Assembly (NCBI RefSeq): GCF_001659605.2
Contig: NC_035174.2
Span: 6,326,389-6,390,388 of the forward strand
Direction of reading: 5' to 3'
Origin: Manihot esculenta
Taxonomy: Eukaryota; Streptophyta; Magnoliopsida; Malpighiales; Euphorbiaceae
DNA length: 64,000 nucleotides
Shown here: one piece after another, positions 50,701 through 60,294 of the stretch
Layout: every line of letters begins with the position of its first letter
How positions within the stretch are numbered: position 1 is the first letter of the stretch
Position numbers and translations under genes: made by a program
The notes under the pieces: model-generated
Databases searched by the model: none
What the model saw: the letters and a program-made list of their open reading frames with translations, nothing else
Told to the model about the DNA's origin: nothing

Positions 50701-52687
50701 TGAGGAAAGCTTTGAGGAGCTTAAGAGGAAGTTGACTTCAGCACCGGTGTTAGCTCTGCCAAAAAGTGATGATGACTTCTCAGTATATTGTGATGCGTCC
50801 CGTGTGGGACTGGGTTGTGTGCTAATGCAAAATGAGAGGGTGATCGCTTATGCTTCTAGGCAGTTGAAGAAGCATGAGCTGAATTACCCCACACATGACC
50901 TAGAGATGGCAGCAGTGATCTTTGCACTCAAGATGTGGAGGCATTACCTTTATGGGGTAAAGTGTGAGATCTTCACAGATCATAAGAGCCTGCAGTACAT
51001 CCTGAGTCAGAGAGAACTGAACATGAGGCAGAGGAGATGGGTAGAGCTGTTGAGTGACTATGATTGCAAGATTCAGTACCATCCGGGTAAGGCGAATGTT
51101 GTGGCAGACGCCCTAAGCCGGAAATCACTCGACAGTCTATCCCACATTTCAGCAGAGAGGAGGCCGGTGGTGAAGGAGTTCCACAGACTTATGAGTGAGG
51201 GATTACAGTTGGAGTTGTCTGGCACAGGTGCCTTAGTGGCTCAGATGAGAGTGACACCCGTGTTTCTGGAGCAGGTAGCTCAGAAACAGCATGAGGACCC
51301 AGAGTTGGTCAGGATAGCCAGAACGGTTCAGTCAGGCCAGAGTAATGAGTTCAGGTTTGATGATAAGGGGATCCTCCGCTACGGGAACAGATTATGTGTG
51401 CCAGATGACATTGGTCTGAAGGGAGATATTATGGGGGAAGCCCATAATACCAGGTATAGTGTTCACCCTGGAGCCACCAAGATGTATCAGGATCTGAAGA
51501 GAGTGTATTGGTGGCCAGCTATGAAGAAGGACGTGGCACTGTTCGTGTCAGCCTGCGATGTGTGTCAGAGGGTGAAACTAGAGCACCAGAAGCCGGCTGG
51601 AATGCTTAACCCGCTACCTATTCCAGAATGGAAATGGGAGAACATAGCTATGGACTTCGTAGTGGGGTTACCGGCGACGTCCAACAGATTGGACTCCATA
51701 TGGGTGATTGTGGACAGACTCACCAAATCTGCTCACTTCATCCCTGTCAGGAGTGGTTACTCTGTGGACAAGTTGGCGCAGGTGTGCGTAGATGAGATTG
51801 TCAGACTGCATGGGGTCCCGGTATCTATAGTGTCAGATAGAGGGCCCCAGTTCACCTCCAGGTTTTGGCGGAGTCTGCAGAACGCTATGGGTACCAGATT
51901 AGACTTCAGTACTGCCTTCCACCCACAGACAGACGGACAGTCAGAGAGGACCATCCAGACAATAGAGGATATGCTCAGAATGTGTGTGCTAGATTTTGGC
52001 GGTTCTTGGAGGCAGCATCTACCTTTGGTGGAGTTTGCCTACAATAACAGCTATCATGCTAGCATAGGGATGGCTCCATATGAAGCTTTGTATGGGAGGA
52101 AGTGCAGATCACCTATCTGCTGGGAGGAAGTAGGAGAGAGGACTCTCGCGGGTCCGGAGTTAGTAGAGCTTACCAGCAGGGTGGTACCCATAATCAGAGA
52201 AAGGATCAAGACTGCTGCTAGTCGGCAGAAGAGTTATGCAGATATCCGCAGAAGACAGCTAGAGTTTCAGGAGGGGGATTTGGTTTTACTCAAGGTGTCT
52301 CCTATGAAAGGAGTGGTTCGGTTCGGGAAGAAGGGTAAGTTAGCTCCACGGTACATCGGTCCTTTCGAGGTGCTTCAGAGGGTCGGTAATGTGTCGTACA
52401 AGCTAGACTTGCCTGCTTCGATGGAGAGAATCCATCCGGTTTTCCATGTTTCTCTGTTACGGAAGTACGTGTCAGATCCGAGCAAGGTTCTTAGTGAGCC
52501 TGATGTAGAGATCCAAGAGGATCTCACCTATGTAGAACAGCCAGTGCGGATCCTAGACACTCAGATCAGAAAGCTGAGGAACAAGGAAATCCCGATGGTG
52601 AAAGTCCTTTGGAACCACCACAATATTGAAGAATGCACCTGGGAGACACGGGAGTCCATGCTCCAGCAATACCCCCATCTGTTTTGA
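47702..52687 (+). CDS. Gag-Pol polyprotein of the Ty3/Gypsy chromovirus
   Basis: One uninterrupted frame. I take the ATG at 47702 ([12 protein letters not shown], 1661 residues) over upstream in-frame ATGs, because the earlier part is Met-rich leader without gag character. A Pro/Tyr/His-rich segment lies at about residues 95-170. The gag core follows (about 195-370, with FENDPFEYLS-like [13 protein letters not shown] and [15 protein letters not shown]). The zinc knuckle [14 protein letters not shown] lies near 449. The protease has [10 protein letters not shown] with its aspartate at 548. RT includes [15 protein letters not shown] and the active-site FIDD (aspartates 884-885). RNase H (about 1020-1140) includes [10 protein letters not shown] and TDHKSL. 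Integrase has an HHCC finger ending CDVCQR, then D, D and E in [18 protein letters not shown] and TDGQSERT. The chromodomain ends the protein, with [16 protein letters not shown] at about 1635. No frame breaks are seen. Chromodomains direct integration to particular chromatin. Confidence 0.95.
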   Translation: MRGTRRSARLTGVPPQDEGADARPSALPRAMSSRSNRDRVARDPRRSLDLGRSRSVRGTVQGGMSEDMEVDQRRDGSLGVSMSEEGMGESEGGTQASSYVQPHHYPPHSHHPGYSMGGTSDYPSFSPYPPHMPYPPYYPPYSQYPTYPPPPPYTSTANPTPGDVAPPPPPVPTVPETQVPKPTSSGGSKVKMTDYMKLGAPQYRAGDDPFEYLSRVKTITDEIGADDSRAIQMAGFTLECKKARGWFKNYVNPRADSMSWEEFANEFAGWAFPESSREQKIIEFEQLRQTEQMSVEEYTDRFLELLPYAGQNLDTDQKKSSRYIMRLHSRYSSLIQSAERESFHAIVDMARRMEACAIVEGKVKQSVAQSSGSKIPGGERLDSSSLSAAVAGSKKWDRGHRKSKKNKFWNKIKSGLGLGSGSSSGAEVTACMRCGRPHKGVCLAGTNTCFRCGQTGHLARDCPRAAFAAPSQQIASGSVVQPVAPAATQASGRGRGRGSASSSAGYRGEGPSAPARIFTMTQQEANTSNTVVAGNLIIGCSDVYALMDPGASHSFVAPRVVERVGLMVSGLECPLWVSGPKCDPSVAEAVCQCSPVFIEGRCLSADLVVLDLTDFDVILGMDWLSTHGATLDCRDKVVRFRDQDGSEVVFRGDKRGTPRGLISALQARRLLRRGCQGFLAHVRELDSHVREPASVPVVSEFLDVFPDELPGLPPAREIEFEIELMPGTRPISIPPYRMAPAELKELKEQLQELVDKGFIRPSTSPWGAPVLFVRKKDGSLRLCIDYRQLNKVTTKNKYPLPRIDDLFDQLTGAGCFSKIDMRSGYHQLRIRNEDIPKTAFRTRYGHYEFLVMPFGLTNAPAAFMDLMNRVFSQYLDHFVIVFIDDILVYSRNAEEHAHHLRTVLQTLREHGLYAKFSKCEFWLRSISFLGHIVSEQGIEVDPKKVEAVANWPRPTTVTEIKSFLGLAGYYRRFVQDFSRIAAPMTKLTKKNQKFIWTDQCEESFEELKRKLTSAPVLALPKSDDDFSVYCDASRVGLGCVLMQNERVIAYASRQLKKHELNYPTHDLEMAAVIFALKMWRHYLYGVKCEIFTDHKSLQYILSQRELNMRQRRWVELLSDYDCKIQYHPGKANVVADALSRKSLDSLSHISAERRPVVKEFHRLMSEGLQLELSGTGALVAQMRVTPVFLEQVAQKQHEDPELVRIARTVQSGQSNEFRFDDKGILRYGNRLCVPDDIGLKGDIMGEAHNTRYSVHPGATKMYQDLKRVYWWPAMKKDVALFVSACDVCQRVKLEHQKPAGMLNPLPIPEWKWENIAMDFVVGLPATSNRLDSIWVIVDRLTKSAHFIPVRSGYSVDKLAQVCVDEIVRLHGVPVSIVSDRGPQFTSRFWRSLQNAMGTRLDFSTAFHPQTDGQSERTIQTIEDMLRMCVLDFGGSWRQHLPLVEFAYNNSYHASIGMAPYEALYGRKCRSPICWEEVGERTLAGPELVELTSRVVPIIRERIKTAASRQKSYADIRRRQLEFQEGDLVLLKVSPMKGVVRFGKKGKLAPRYIGPFEVLQRVGNVSYKLDLPASMERIHPVFHVSLLRKYVSDPSKVLSEPDVEIQEDLTYVEQPVRILDTQIRKLRNKEIPMVKVLWNHHNIEECTWETRESMLQQYPHLF

Positions 52688-52805
52688 GGTGAGTGGTAGT
52701 TGTTCTATGTGTTGCATGTATGATATATTGTATGCTATGTTGTATGTTATGATTGATGCCATGCTTTGTATGTTAGTTGAGGAACATTCGGGGACGAATG
52801 TTCTT

Positions 52806-52818
52806 AAGGGGGGGAGAA
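52806..52818 (+). promoter_or_regulatory. Polypurine tract
   Basis: AAGGGGGGGGAGAA-type purine run directly before the TGTAAT start of the 3' LTR. It is the primer for plus-strand synthesis, so its position fixes the 3' LTR border. Confidence 0.9.
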
Positions 52819-55008
52819 TGTAATACCCGGCTAGACTCCGGTATCGGAATCCCTACCGTCCGGTGGGACCTCGGATGTCGGAAACCTCTAGAAGGGTAAA
52901 ACTATGATTTTATGAAATGTTTTCATGTATTTCATGTTTTTAAGTAAGAAATTAAATGAGTTTTTGCATGAAAAATCTTTGGAGGAAAACCCAGGTTCGT
53001 CCGCCGAACTTCGAAGTTCGGCCGCCGAACATGCATGCTTTCAGAGGGACTTTAGGCGCCCGAAAGCATGAGTAAGGGAAGTCCAGGTTCGGCCGCCGAA
53101 CCTCATGTTCGGCCGCCGAACCTTGCATGCATGCGGAGGCACTTTCGGCCCCCGAACGTGGCCTGGCCAGCCACCTATAAAAGGGGCACTTAGCCGAAAT
53201 GAGAGAGTTTTCTCCCATTTTCAGCCGCAGCAAGCTTCCGACCTCCCTCTCCCAAATCTTGTGTTTTTCCTTCAATCCCCACCATTTTCTTTGAGTTTTA
53301 AGGTTCCACAAAGGTTTTTGAGTGTTTTTAAGCAAGTTTGGAGCTTGGAAGTCTTAGAGCTAAATCCCTCCATTTTCCGAGCTAGGGTCATTCTTCCTCT
53401 CGATCTTCAAGAGGTAAGCTTCGATCTATGCTTCTTTTATGTTTTATGAAAGTTTTATACAAGTTGATGGGGTAGAATGCATGTTTAGGCTTGTTGTTAG
53501 GTTTATGGGTTTATGTTGTGATTTGAACAATGTATGTTGGAAATGTGTTGTTTGAAGTGTTGTAGTTGGGGTATATTATAGTTTGAGACCCCTAGGTGTG
53601 ATGTATGATGTGTATGCATGTGTAGAAACAAGTTTATGCATGTTTTGAGGTGTTTTGGAGGCTGTGGACACAAGGGAGCCAAGTTTCTGCCCTTCGGCAG
53701 AAACTCCGGTTCGGCCGCCGAACCCCCTTGTGGAGGCAGTTTCGGCTGCCGAAGCCTGCCCCCGAAACTCAAGTTTCGTCTCTGTCTGGGAGGTTCGGCC
53801 GCCGAAAGTGCCGCCGAACCTGCATGACTTTCGGCTGCAGAGGGACTTTCGGCCGCCGAACCTGCCGCCGAAAGTGCCCTGTTCAGCCATTTCTTGCATG
53901 TTTTCATGTGATGTTTTCAGGATGTTTTAGGGGGTTTTTGGGGAGTATTTTAGAGTCATATTCAGGTATGTTTGGTCCCTCATTTGAGTCCACCTGTGTA
54001 GGTTCGGACCCGAGGAACCGAGACCCCCAGCAGTAAGCCAGCTGCTTCAGAGTCTCTTCAGAGCTAGCCAGAGGTGAGTGGAATAAACTTTAAATTTTAA
54101 AGCAAATTAATGAAATGTTTTAGCATGATTCACGCATCATGAATGCCATGAGATATATCAGGTTGTTTGCATTAGAATTCACGAATATGTTGCATTGCAT
54201 ACTTTGTTGTTGATGCGGATGAATGTTGAATGATCCATTAGCCCTTTTATGTCATGATAGCCTATGTGAGTCCAGGTGTGCCTGCTACGGCTCTACGCCC
54301 CTGGCACTATGACTGATTATGGAAGTCCGGGTGTGCCTGCTACGGCTCTACGCCCCCGGCATGTATAAGTAAGAAAGATAGGGGCTAAATGGTGACAAGT
54401 TCATCCTTGTTGTGAAATGTTTGTGTTATGGCGCATACATGAAAGCATGATTTAAATTGATGTTTTATTATTCTGCTCACTGGGCTCTAGTAGCTCACCC
54501 CACTCCCTTTATCCCCAGAGTTGCAGGTACAGGATAGATCGGGAAGTCGGCTAGAGTGAAGTTAAGTCATGTATGTTGTAATAGATAGTAGTGGACATGA
54601 ATATGATGTAATGAGTAATTATGACCATGTAATGTAATGAATAATTTGATGATGTATTGAGGATTATAGTAGTGCATGACCTAGAGGTGTGTGAATCCCC
54701 ATTATGTACAGAGTGTTTAATGAGTAATGATGTTAATGACCATGATTATCCAAGCTGATATGTATGATGATGATACCCCATTGGAGTATTTGATGAGGAC
54801 TCCAGTGTGGGGTTTATGTATGATTTTGTGCATGCACAGGTTTTGCTTGGATAAGAGAAAAAAAAAATTTTTACAGATCATGTATATGTTGTTATGTATG
54901 GGATTCCACAGGTTTACAGGAGGTATGTAGGCTTGCTACGGGTCCCGGCGGCCTTAAGCCGACCTGGATCCTAGCGCCGGTAACGGGTCGGATTTCCGGG
55001 TCGTTACA
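52819..55008 (+). repeat. 3' LTR of the Ty3/Gypsy element (2190 bp)
   Basis: Matches the 5' LTR throughout, except for the following by-eye differences: one extra 21-bp palindromic unit (53010-53030), one G/A change in CTTTC(G/A)GAGGG (45465 against 53042 in the aligned context), and one G/A change in the A-run (47285 against 54862). The 21 extra bases account fully for the length difference. It ends TTACA at 55008, followed by TTATC. Confidence 0.95.
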
Positions 55009-55013
55009 TTATC
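55009..55013. repeat. Target-site duplication, right copy (TTATC)
   Basis: Identical to the five bases before the 5' LTR. It confirms that the two LTRs belong to the same insertion event and that no flank rearrangement has occurred since. Confidence 0.9.
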
Positions 55014-56240
55014 CAACTTAAAACTTCAATAGTACTTATAGCTTCTGCGTTTTTTGCTGAAAAGAAATATGGATAATGCCATAAATTTCTCATATGAGTC
55101 ACGTACAACAGCACCTAAACCCACAAAATCTAGACTCGGACAAGTAGATGCATCCACATTGACTTTCATTCATTCTTCTGGTGGCCGTTGCCATGAACGC
55201 AGGTGGTCTGAACTTGGAGCAGCAGCAGCAGCAACTAAGGAAGAAGCAGGAGCAGTCCAATTTTGTAGGAACCATGAGATCATATGAAAAACTTGAGAGG
55301 GAGGCTATCCTTTATGTTCCCACACAATAGAGTTCCTATTAGTCCACAGTGCCCAATAAACCATGAGGATTAATTTGCATTTATCAACAGAGGCTAGAAC
55401 AAATATAACTAAGAATCAATCCATCAATGAATTAACACATGGATACTGCTATCCTACATCAGTTTGCACCCAAACTTTTGGAGCAAAAGAATATTGAATT
55501 AAACTATACATTATAATCTTACTTCCACGTTGACAAACTGGATATACATTATAGATTTGCATCTGACGTCATTAAAACACATCATAACAAGGCAACACAT
55601 TCGAAAGTGCCCTTCGAACAAAATTAAGAACTCTAGGGGGCATCTTGCATTTCTAAAATTTGTTCCAAAAACCCAATATAGATGCAGAAGGAGAAGTAGA
55701 AGAATACTGTAGCTTATAAACACTTTTCATAGAAAATTCTCCATCTTGTTCACGCTTCCAACTAATGCAATCTGACGCCAATGACCGCCTAAATGAAATT
55801 GATAGAATCTGTTGAACATCTCGTTCATTAAATACAGAGGCAATAAGAGGCAAATTCCAACGGTTCTCAACAATTAAATTAGAAATACAATTAATAGCAT
55901 AAGACTTAGGAGGAGGTGTAAAAATAAAAAAATCATGAGAATCAGATAACCATGGAGAGTGCTATACAGAAATATCACTATCTGAACCCACTTGCCAAAC
56001 AATGTCTTATTGTACCAACGACTAAGACTCTCAAATAGAATGTCATACATAATTAGAATTATGACCAAGTGGTGCTGTTCAAAGGGATCAACTAGGGAAA
56101 TATCGTGCTTTCATAACGCGAGCCACAATAGATAAAGGTCGAGTCAACAAATGCCAACACTGCTCGCCTAGAAGTGCCAAATTAAAATCATTAATCCTCT
56201 TGAACTTTGAATCCCAAACCCCTGGCCCACCAGAAAGTAT
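55014..56240 (-). pseudogene. LINE ORF2 remnant: RT end, zinc-finger linker and RNase H start (right of the Ty3 insertion)
   Basis: Read on the - strand from 56240 leftward, the pieces follow LINE order. GGPGVWDSKFKRINDFNLAL, then LLTRPLSIVARVMKARYF, mark the end of the RT region. Next come SDCISWKREQDGEFSMKSVY and the zf-RVT-like linker, LMVYWALWTNRNSIVWEH, and finally MKVNVDASTCPSLDFVGLG with GAVVRDSYEKF, the beginning of the RNase H domain. Several stop codons and frameshifts show it is dead. The RNase H domain continues across the Ty3 element at 45257-45005. The 5' part of the LINE (endonuclease and most of RT) is absent, so the copy was 5'-truncated or later deleted. Confidence 0.75.
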
Positions 56241-58137
56241 TTATTATCCATTCAATTCCATAACATAAAATTTTTGATAACAAAAATAAAATTCATAATA
56301 TAATTAAGAAGTATTTGCAATACTGTTGTAATCATAAAAGTCAATGCGCATTTAATTTCATTTTTTATTTTGTAAACACAGCTGTTTTTAGATTGAGCAA
56401 AATTTAAGGGACATAATTGTTTTTTGAATAAGGGCTTATTTTAAAAGGTTATGTAATGAGACTAAACACCTAAAATTAAAACGTTTATTTTTAATTATCT
56501 CAAAAGATTTTGTCTCTTCTCTTCTCCTCCTTTTGGAGAAAACTATACTATTTTTATACCTTTTTAGTAGAATTTTCAATTTTTATATTTGCTTTATCTT
56601 TTGTCTGATGCATTTGTCTACACTATTTAAAATTATCACAACTGCCCAGGTGGTCTAAAAATGATTTAATTAATACCCAATTAATCCCTCAAGGGCAATG
56701 AAATTTTTACAGGTTTTGACTTCTCACTGAAAGAGAAATTATCTAAATCAGGCCAAGGTGGTTGAACCAAATACATAAAATAAAGAACCTGGGTCGATTC
56801 CATTTTGTTTTTATCTTCATTTGTAAATACATTTAGACAATTTAATATTTAAAGGAGAACTCAGAGTGCAAAAAAAAACTATATCATATAATAGTGAAGG
56901 GAACAATGATTGGGGTAAAGGCAGAGTAAAAGAAGGAGATGCACATTCCAAATTGATAAATATGAAATGTGAAGAAAGAGAAAGAAGAGTAATTGAAGTC
57001 CTTTGTTCCCTCTTTGGGTTGAGACATGAACTGCATTTGGGTAGAGGAAGTTAGGCCATAAATGTCTTATTTGTTGTGGCAAATAAATTGAAAACTCCTC
57101 ACCTAGCATGCATCAACCCCATCACTCATTTTAAATGTCACATAAAATCAATTAACCCTAAATACTATTTTAAAAAATTATTCCTTCAATTATCCAAATT
57201 AAAAGTGAATTATAAACAGATGAAAACAAATAATCCACAGGGTTTTGAATTGGGTTGCTTGTATTGAATGAATAGAAGAAGGATTGCACGTGAATTTGTC
57301 CAAAACTGCAAAACTGAAAACAATTAAGAAAGAGAAGAGAAGAAATTGATTGCAGGGGGAGGTGTCAAATGGGTTTCTGGTATGAATTCATAGGTGGCAC
57401 TTTTTCAGAAGCAGAAGAGCATGCAATGCAAAACACTTTTTCTCTACACAGTTTCTCAGCCATTTGGTGCATTTCTGTGAGAAAAATTTTGCCATTTGGC
57501 TCTCATTTTATAGCAAAAACTGCCATTTGGTTTTGGTCTTTTTGTTGAGATGCTCTCTTAGCTCTTAATCTCTGTGGCCCTGTTGGGGCTTTTTTCAAAA
57601 AAGGAAAAAAACCAAAACCTTGTTTTTCTTTCCATGTATTATTAAAAAAAAAAAAAAAAATCTGAGTGAGATTACCTGTCAATATAATCATTTGTTACCA
57701 AAATTGAGGATTAAAATAGATTATCTTTCCAAATATGAAAGGGAGAAGAAAATTACTAAAATGGGTATAGATTTAGTTGAAATTTTGGAATATGGTTGAA
57801 ATTGAGAATTGCATTCAAGGCAAATGAATGAGTGAATCCAGGGTGATGTAATCAATTTAATGCTGATAATTATGAGGAAAAATAAGAAAAAAAAGGGGAA
57901 GAAAAAAAGAAGCCAAATTGGATATGAAAATCAACAAAAAAAAGACAAAGAAATCAGAGGAAAACTCCAAAAATAATAACATCATAGGCATGTGGAGTCG
58001 CATTTCATTTAAGCAAAACGTCAACTTGACGGTTTCATCAACAAACTATTAGGTAAAAAGATAGCAAATTTCAATTTAACCGAGGAAGGTTGATGGTGAA
58101 AATAACAATAAATTATTTTTCTTTTTTAATCAAAATT

Positions 58138-58187
<50 letters not shown>

Positions 58188-59270
58188 GAAAAAAGCAAAA
58201 TTAGCTAATACTACAAGATTCTCTTATATCACACTTTTGCTTAAACAATTTTTTTAAAATTAAAAAAATGAAAATAAAAATATTAAATAAATAGAGCTAA
58301 AATGTAAAATATAATCTTCTTTTTATAATGAAATGTAACTAAACAAGGATTAAATTACACTCATTTTGAAAGAAAATGAATAATAAATTTAAATTTTTAT
58401 ATAAAAGTGTGCACTTCTATGTCCATAAAAAATTATAAATCTCTCGGTTGATATAATTTATTTTATAAAAGAAAATTAAATAAATTTTTATTTTTCAATT
58501 GAAAATAGTTAAGGTAAAAATAATTGAATTTCTTTATTTTAAATAAAAAATATTATAAAAATTAATTAAATTAAAATGTTATAAAATTTTTAATTTTAAA
58601 TAAAAGGAAAAACGTGTTTAAATATTTGGTCAAAGGATTTTGGAAAAGAAAACAACAAAAAAGAATGTCGACTCTTTTGAATTAGTGATAAATGGAAATT
58701 TGTATGAAATCTAAAAAGTAATATTCGAAATTTATTTATTTAAACTAATAAAATAATTAATAGACTTAATTTTAGAAAGGTTTATAATAATATATTTAAA
58801 ATACCTCAAAATGGTCTTTTTTTCTTTTCTAAATATTAGTATTAAATTACTTAAATATTAATAATACTATATATAAAAAATAATAATTAATATTATTTTA
58901 AAATTTATAAAATGATAAATAATTAAAGTAAATAAATAATTTAAAATAAATAAATTATTTAAAATGGCAGGAGATAAAAATAGTATTTAAAAAAAGCCAG
59001 AGAAAAAAATAAAAAAGGAAACTAAAAAAAAGAGCCAACTCATAGCCCACAAGCGCAAAGTGAAGATTGCTTTCAAAATACCAACACGTGCAAAAACAGC
59101 CGTTAGCGGTTTCGGTTTCTCTTCATCGGGGCCGCAATCCCAAACGACGACTCCACCCAATACACTCTCTGGACTCTCACAGTCTCTCTCTGTAGACCCC
59201 ACACGCCTCCCTTCTCTTTCTGTTAAAAAAATATATTTTATTATCTTATATTATTTTATTATGTTAATTT
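56241..59270. other. AT-rich spacer left of the kelch gene
   Basis: About 3 kb without recognisable genes. It contains A-rich runs (57642-57660) and GAGAA-rich stretches near 56960-57340. Short open frames here have no domain content. The final 250 bases, with CTCTCTGGACTCTCACAGTCTC-like pyrimidine runs, form the promoter of the kelch gene. Confidence 0.5.
58141..58175. repeat. (TA)n microsatellite
   Basis: About 35 bases of uninterrupted TA repeat. Such runs mutate quickly and are candidate length markers. They also favour unpaired or cruciform DNA. Confidence 0.9.
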
Positions 59271-59274
59271 GCAC

Positions 59275-59283
59275 TATAAAAGG
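59275..59283 (+). promoter_or_regulatory. Probable TATA box of the kelch gene
   Basis: TATAAAAGG in the context GCACTATAAAAGGCCCCC, followed by a CT- and GA-rich leader about 30-150 bases downstream. This is a canonical plant TATA promoter about 1 kb from the start codon once the leader intron is counted. Confidence 0.65.
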
Positions 59284-60294
59284 CCCCCACGATATAAACC
59301 CAACATTACCATTAACCCATTATATTACTCTCCCGGCGAATATAACCAGAAACAAGAATGTGTGCGTGAGACTCGGAGAGAGAAAGAGAGGGAATCTAGT
59401 GAGAGAAACACCAATTGGGTTTTGATTCTCATACAGAATAGAACTGGAAGAACAGCGAAAGTTCCTATCTTTGCTGCCCAATTTGTGAGCGCTTTCTCTC
59501 TGTCTCTCTTTCTTCGTCGTTTTAGATGTTTTAGTGCCACTCTCATTGTGATGTTGCGCTCTTTTCTTTTTTTAATCTTTTGTTTTGGTTACTTTAAGTG
59601 TCCTCCATTTATCATTGCTTATATGGATAGAGTTTATTGCAGATTGATGCTGTTTTTTTCTGTTGGTAGATCTCTGTTACGTTTGTTTTTTGTTTAGAGG
59701 GAAATTTGCTGAGAAATTGAATTCTGGTCTTAAATGTTGTAATTTTGATTATAAGTCTGTTATGTGTTGCAATCACCTTGCTGTTGTGAGCTCAGAGATC
59801 TGATTAGGTTGCTTTCCATTTCTCACTTATAGCTGTTTTTAGTGTCATTCATTTTATTTATCTTGCAGGCTTTTTTTTTTTTTTCCTTATATTTATATGC
59901 AATCTTTTGTTCACGATTGATAGATTGTTCTTCTCATGCACGAATTCAATGGTGATGAGTAATTTTGTGATCGGTTATGGCATAGATGGTTGCATTGAGA
60001 ACTTCTGTGTGTGTGTGTGTGTGAATTTTGCAAAATTTACATGTTATGAAATCTGGTTTTTGTTTGTGATTCCGTTGTTTGGTTTCTTTTTTTTTTTTTT
60101 TGGTTGCATGCGATGTGGCTAAAAGGATGTTACTGTTTGATTGCCATATTACTTGGCAAGAAATTTTATGTGTTTAAATATATGAATTAACTGAAGACAT
60201 GCTTTTTATTTACTGTATTGATCGTTTTTGCATTTTATTATGATGAGTAAGGAAGTGTAAGTTTTCAGCTCATTGATTATATAATTCCAGCAAA
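59284..60294 (+). other. 5' leader of the kelch gene with an 806-bp intron
   Basis: A leader exon of roughly 170 bases runs to CCCAATTT|GTGAGC, with the donor at 59485. The following DNA is T-rich and intron-like, and ATAATTCCAG ends at 60290, five bases before the start codon. A (GT)n run lies at 60006-60023 within the intron. Leader introns of this type are common in SKIP11-like F-box/kelch genes. Confidence 0.6.

Larger units (their letters stand above)
45263..55008 (+). mobile_element. Complete Ty3/Gypsy LTR retrotransposon, chromovirus (Tekay-like)
   Basis: A 9746-bp element with every expected part: 5' LTR 45263-47431, tRNA-Met primer binding site at 47435, one uninterrupted gag-pol frame 47702-52687, a polypurine tract just before the 3' LTR, 3' LTR 52819-55008, and a perfect TTATC duplication. 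The pol order is protease, RT, RNase H, integrase, which defines Ty3/Gypsy. The integrase carries a C-terminal chromodomain, placing it among chromoviruses; LTR length and style point to the Tekay/Del clade. By eye the LTRs differ by only two substitutions over about 2.17 kb plus one 21-bp indel, so the insertion is young and the copy may still be competent. It disrupts an older antisense LINE, not a host gene. Confidence 0.96.

Noticed and set aside
58141..58175. Possible origin or matrix-attachment site at the TA run
   Set aside because: A simple (TA)n microsatellite explains it; nothing else in the flanks supports a special role.
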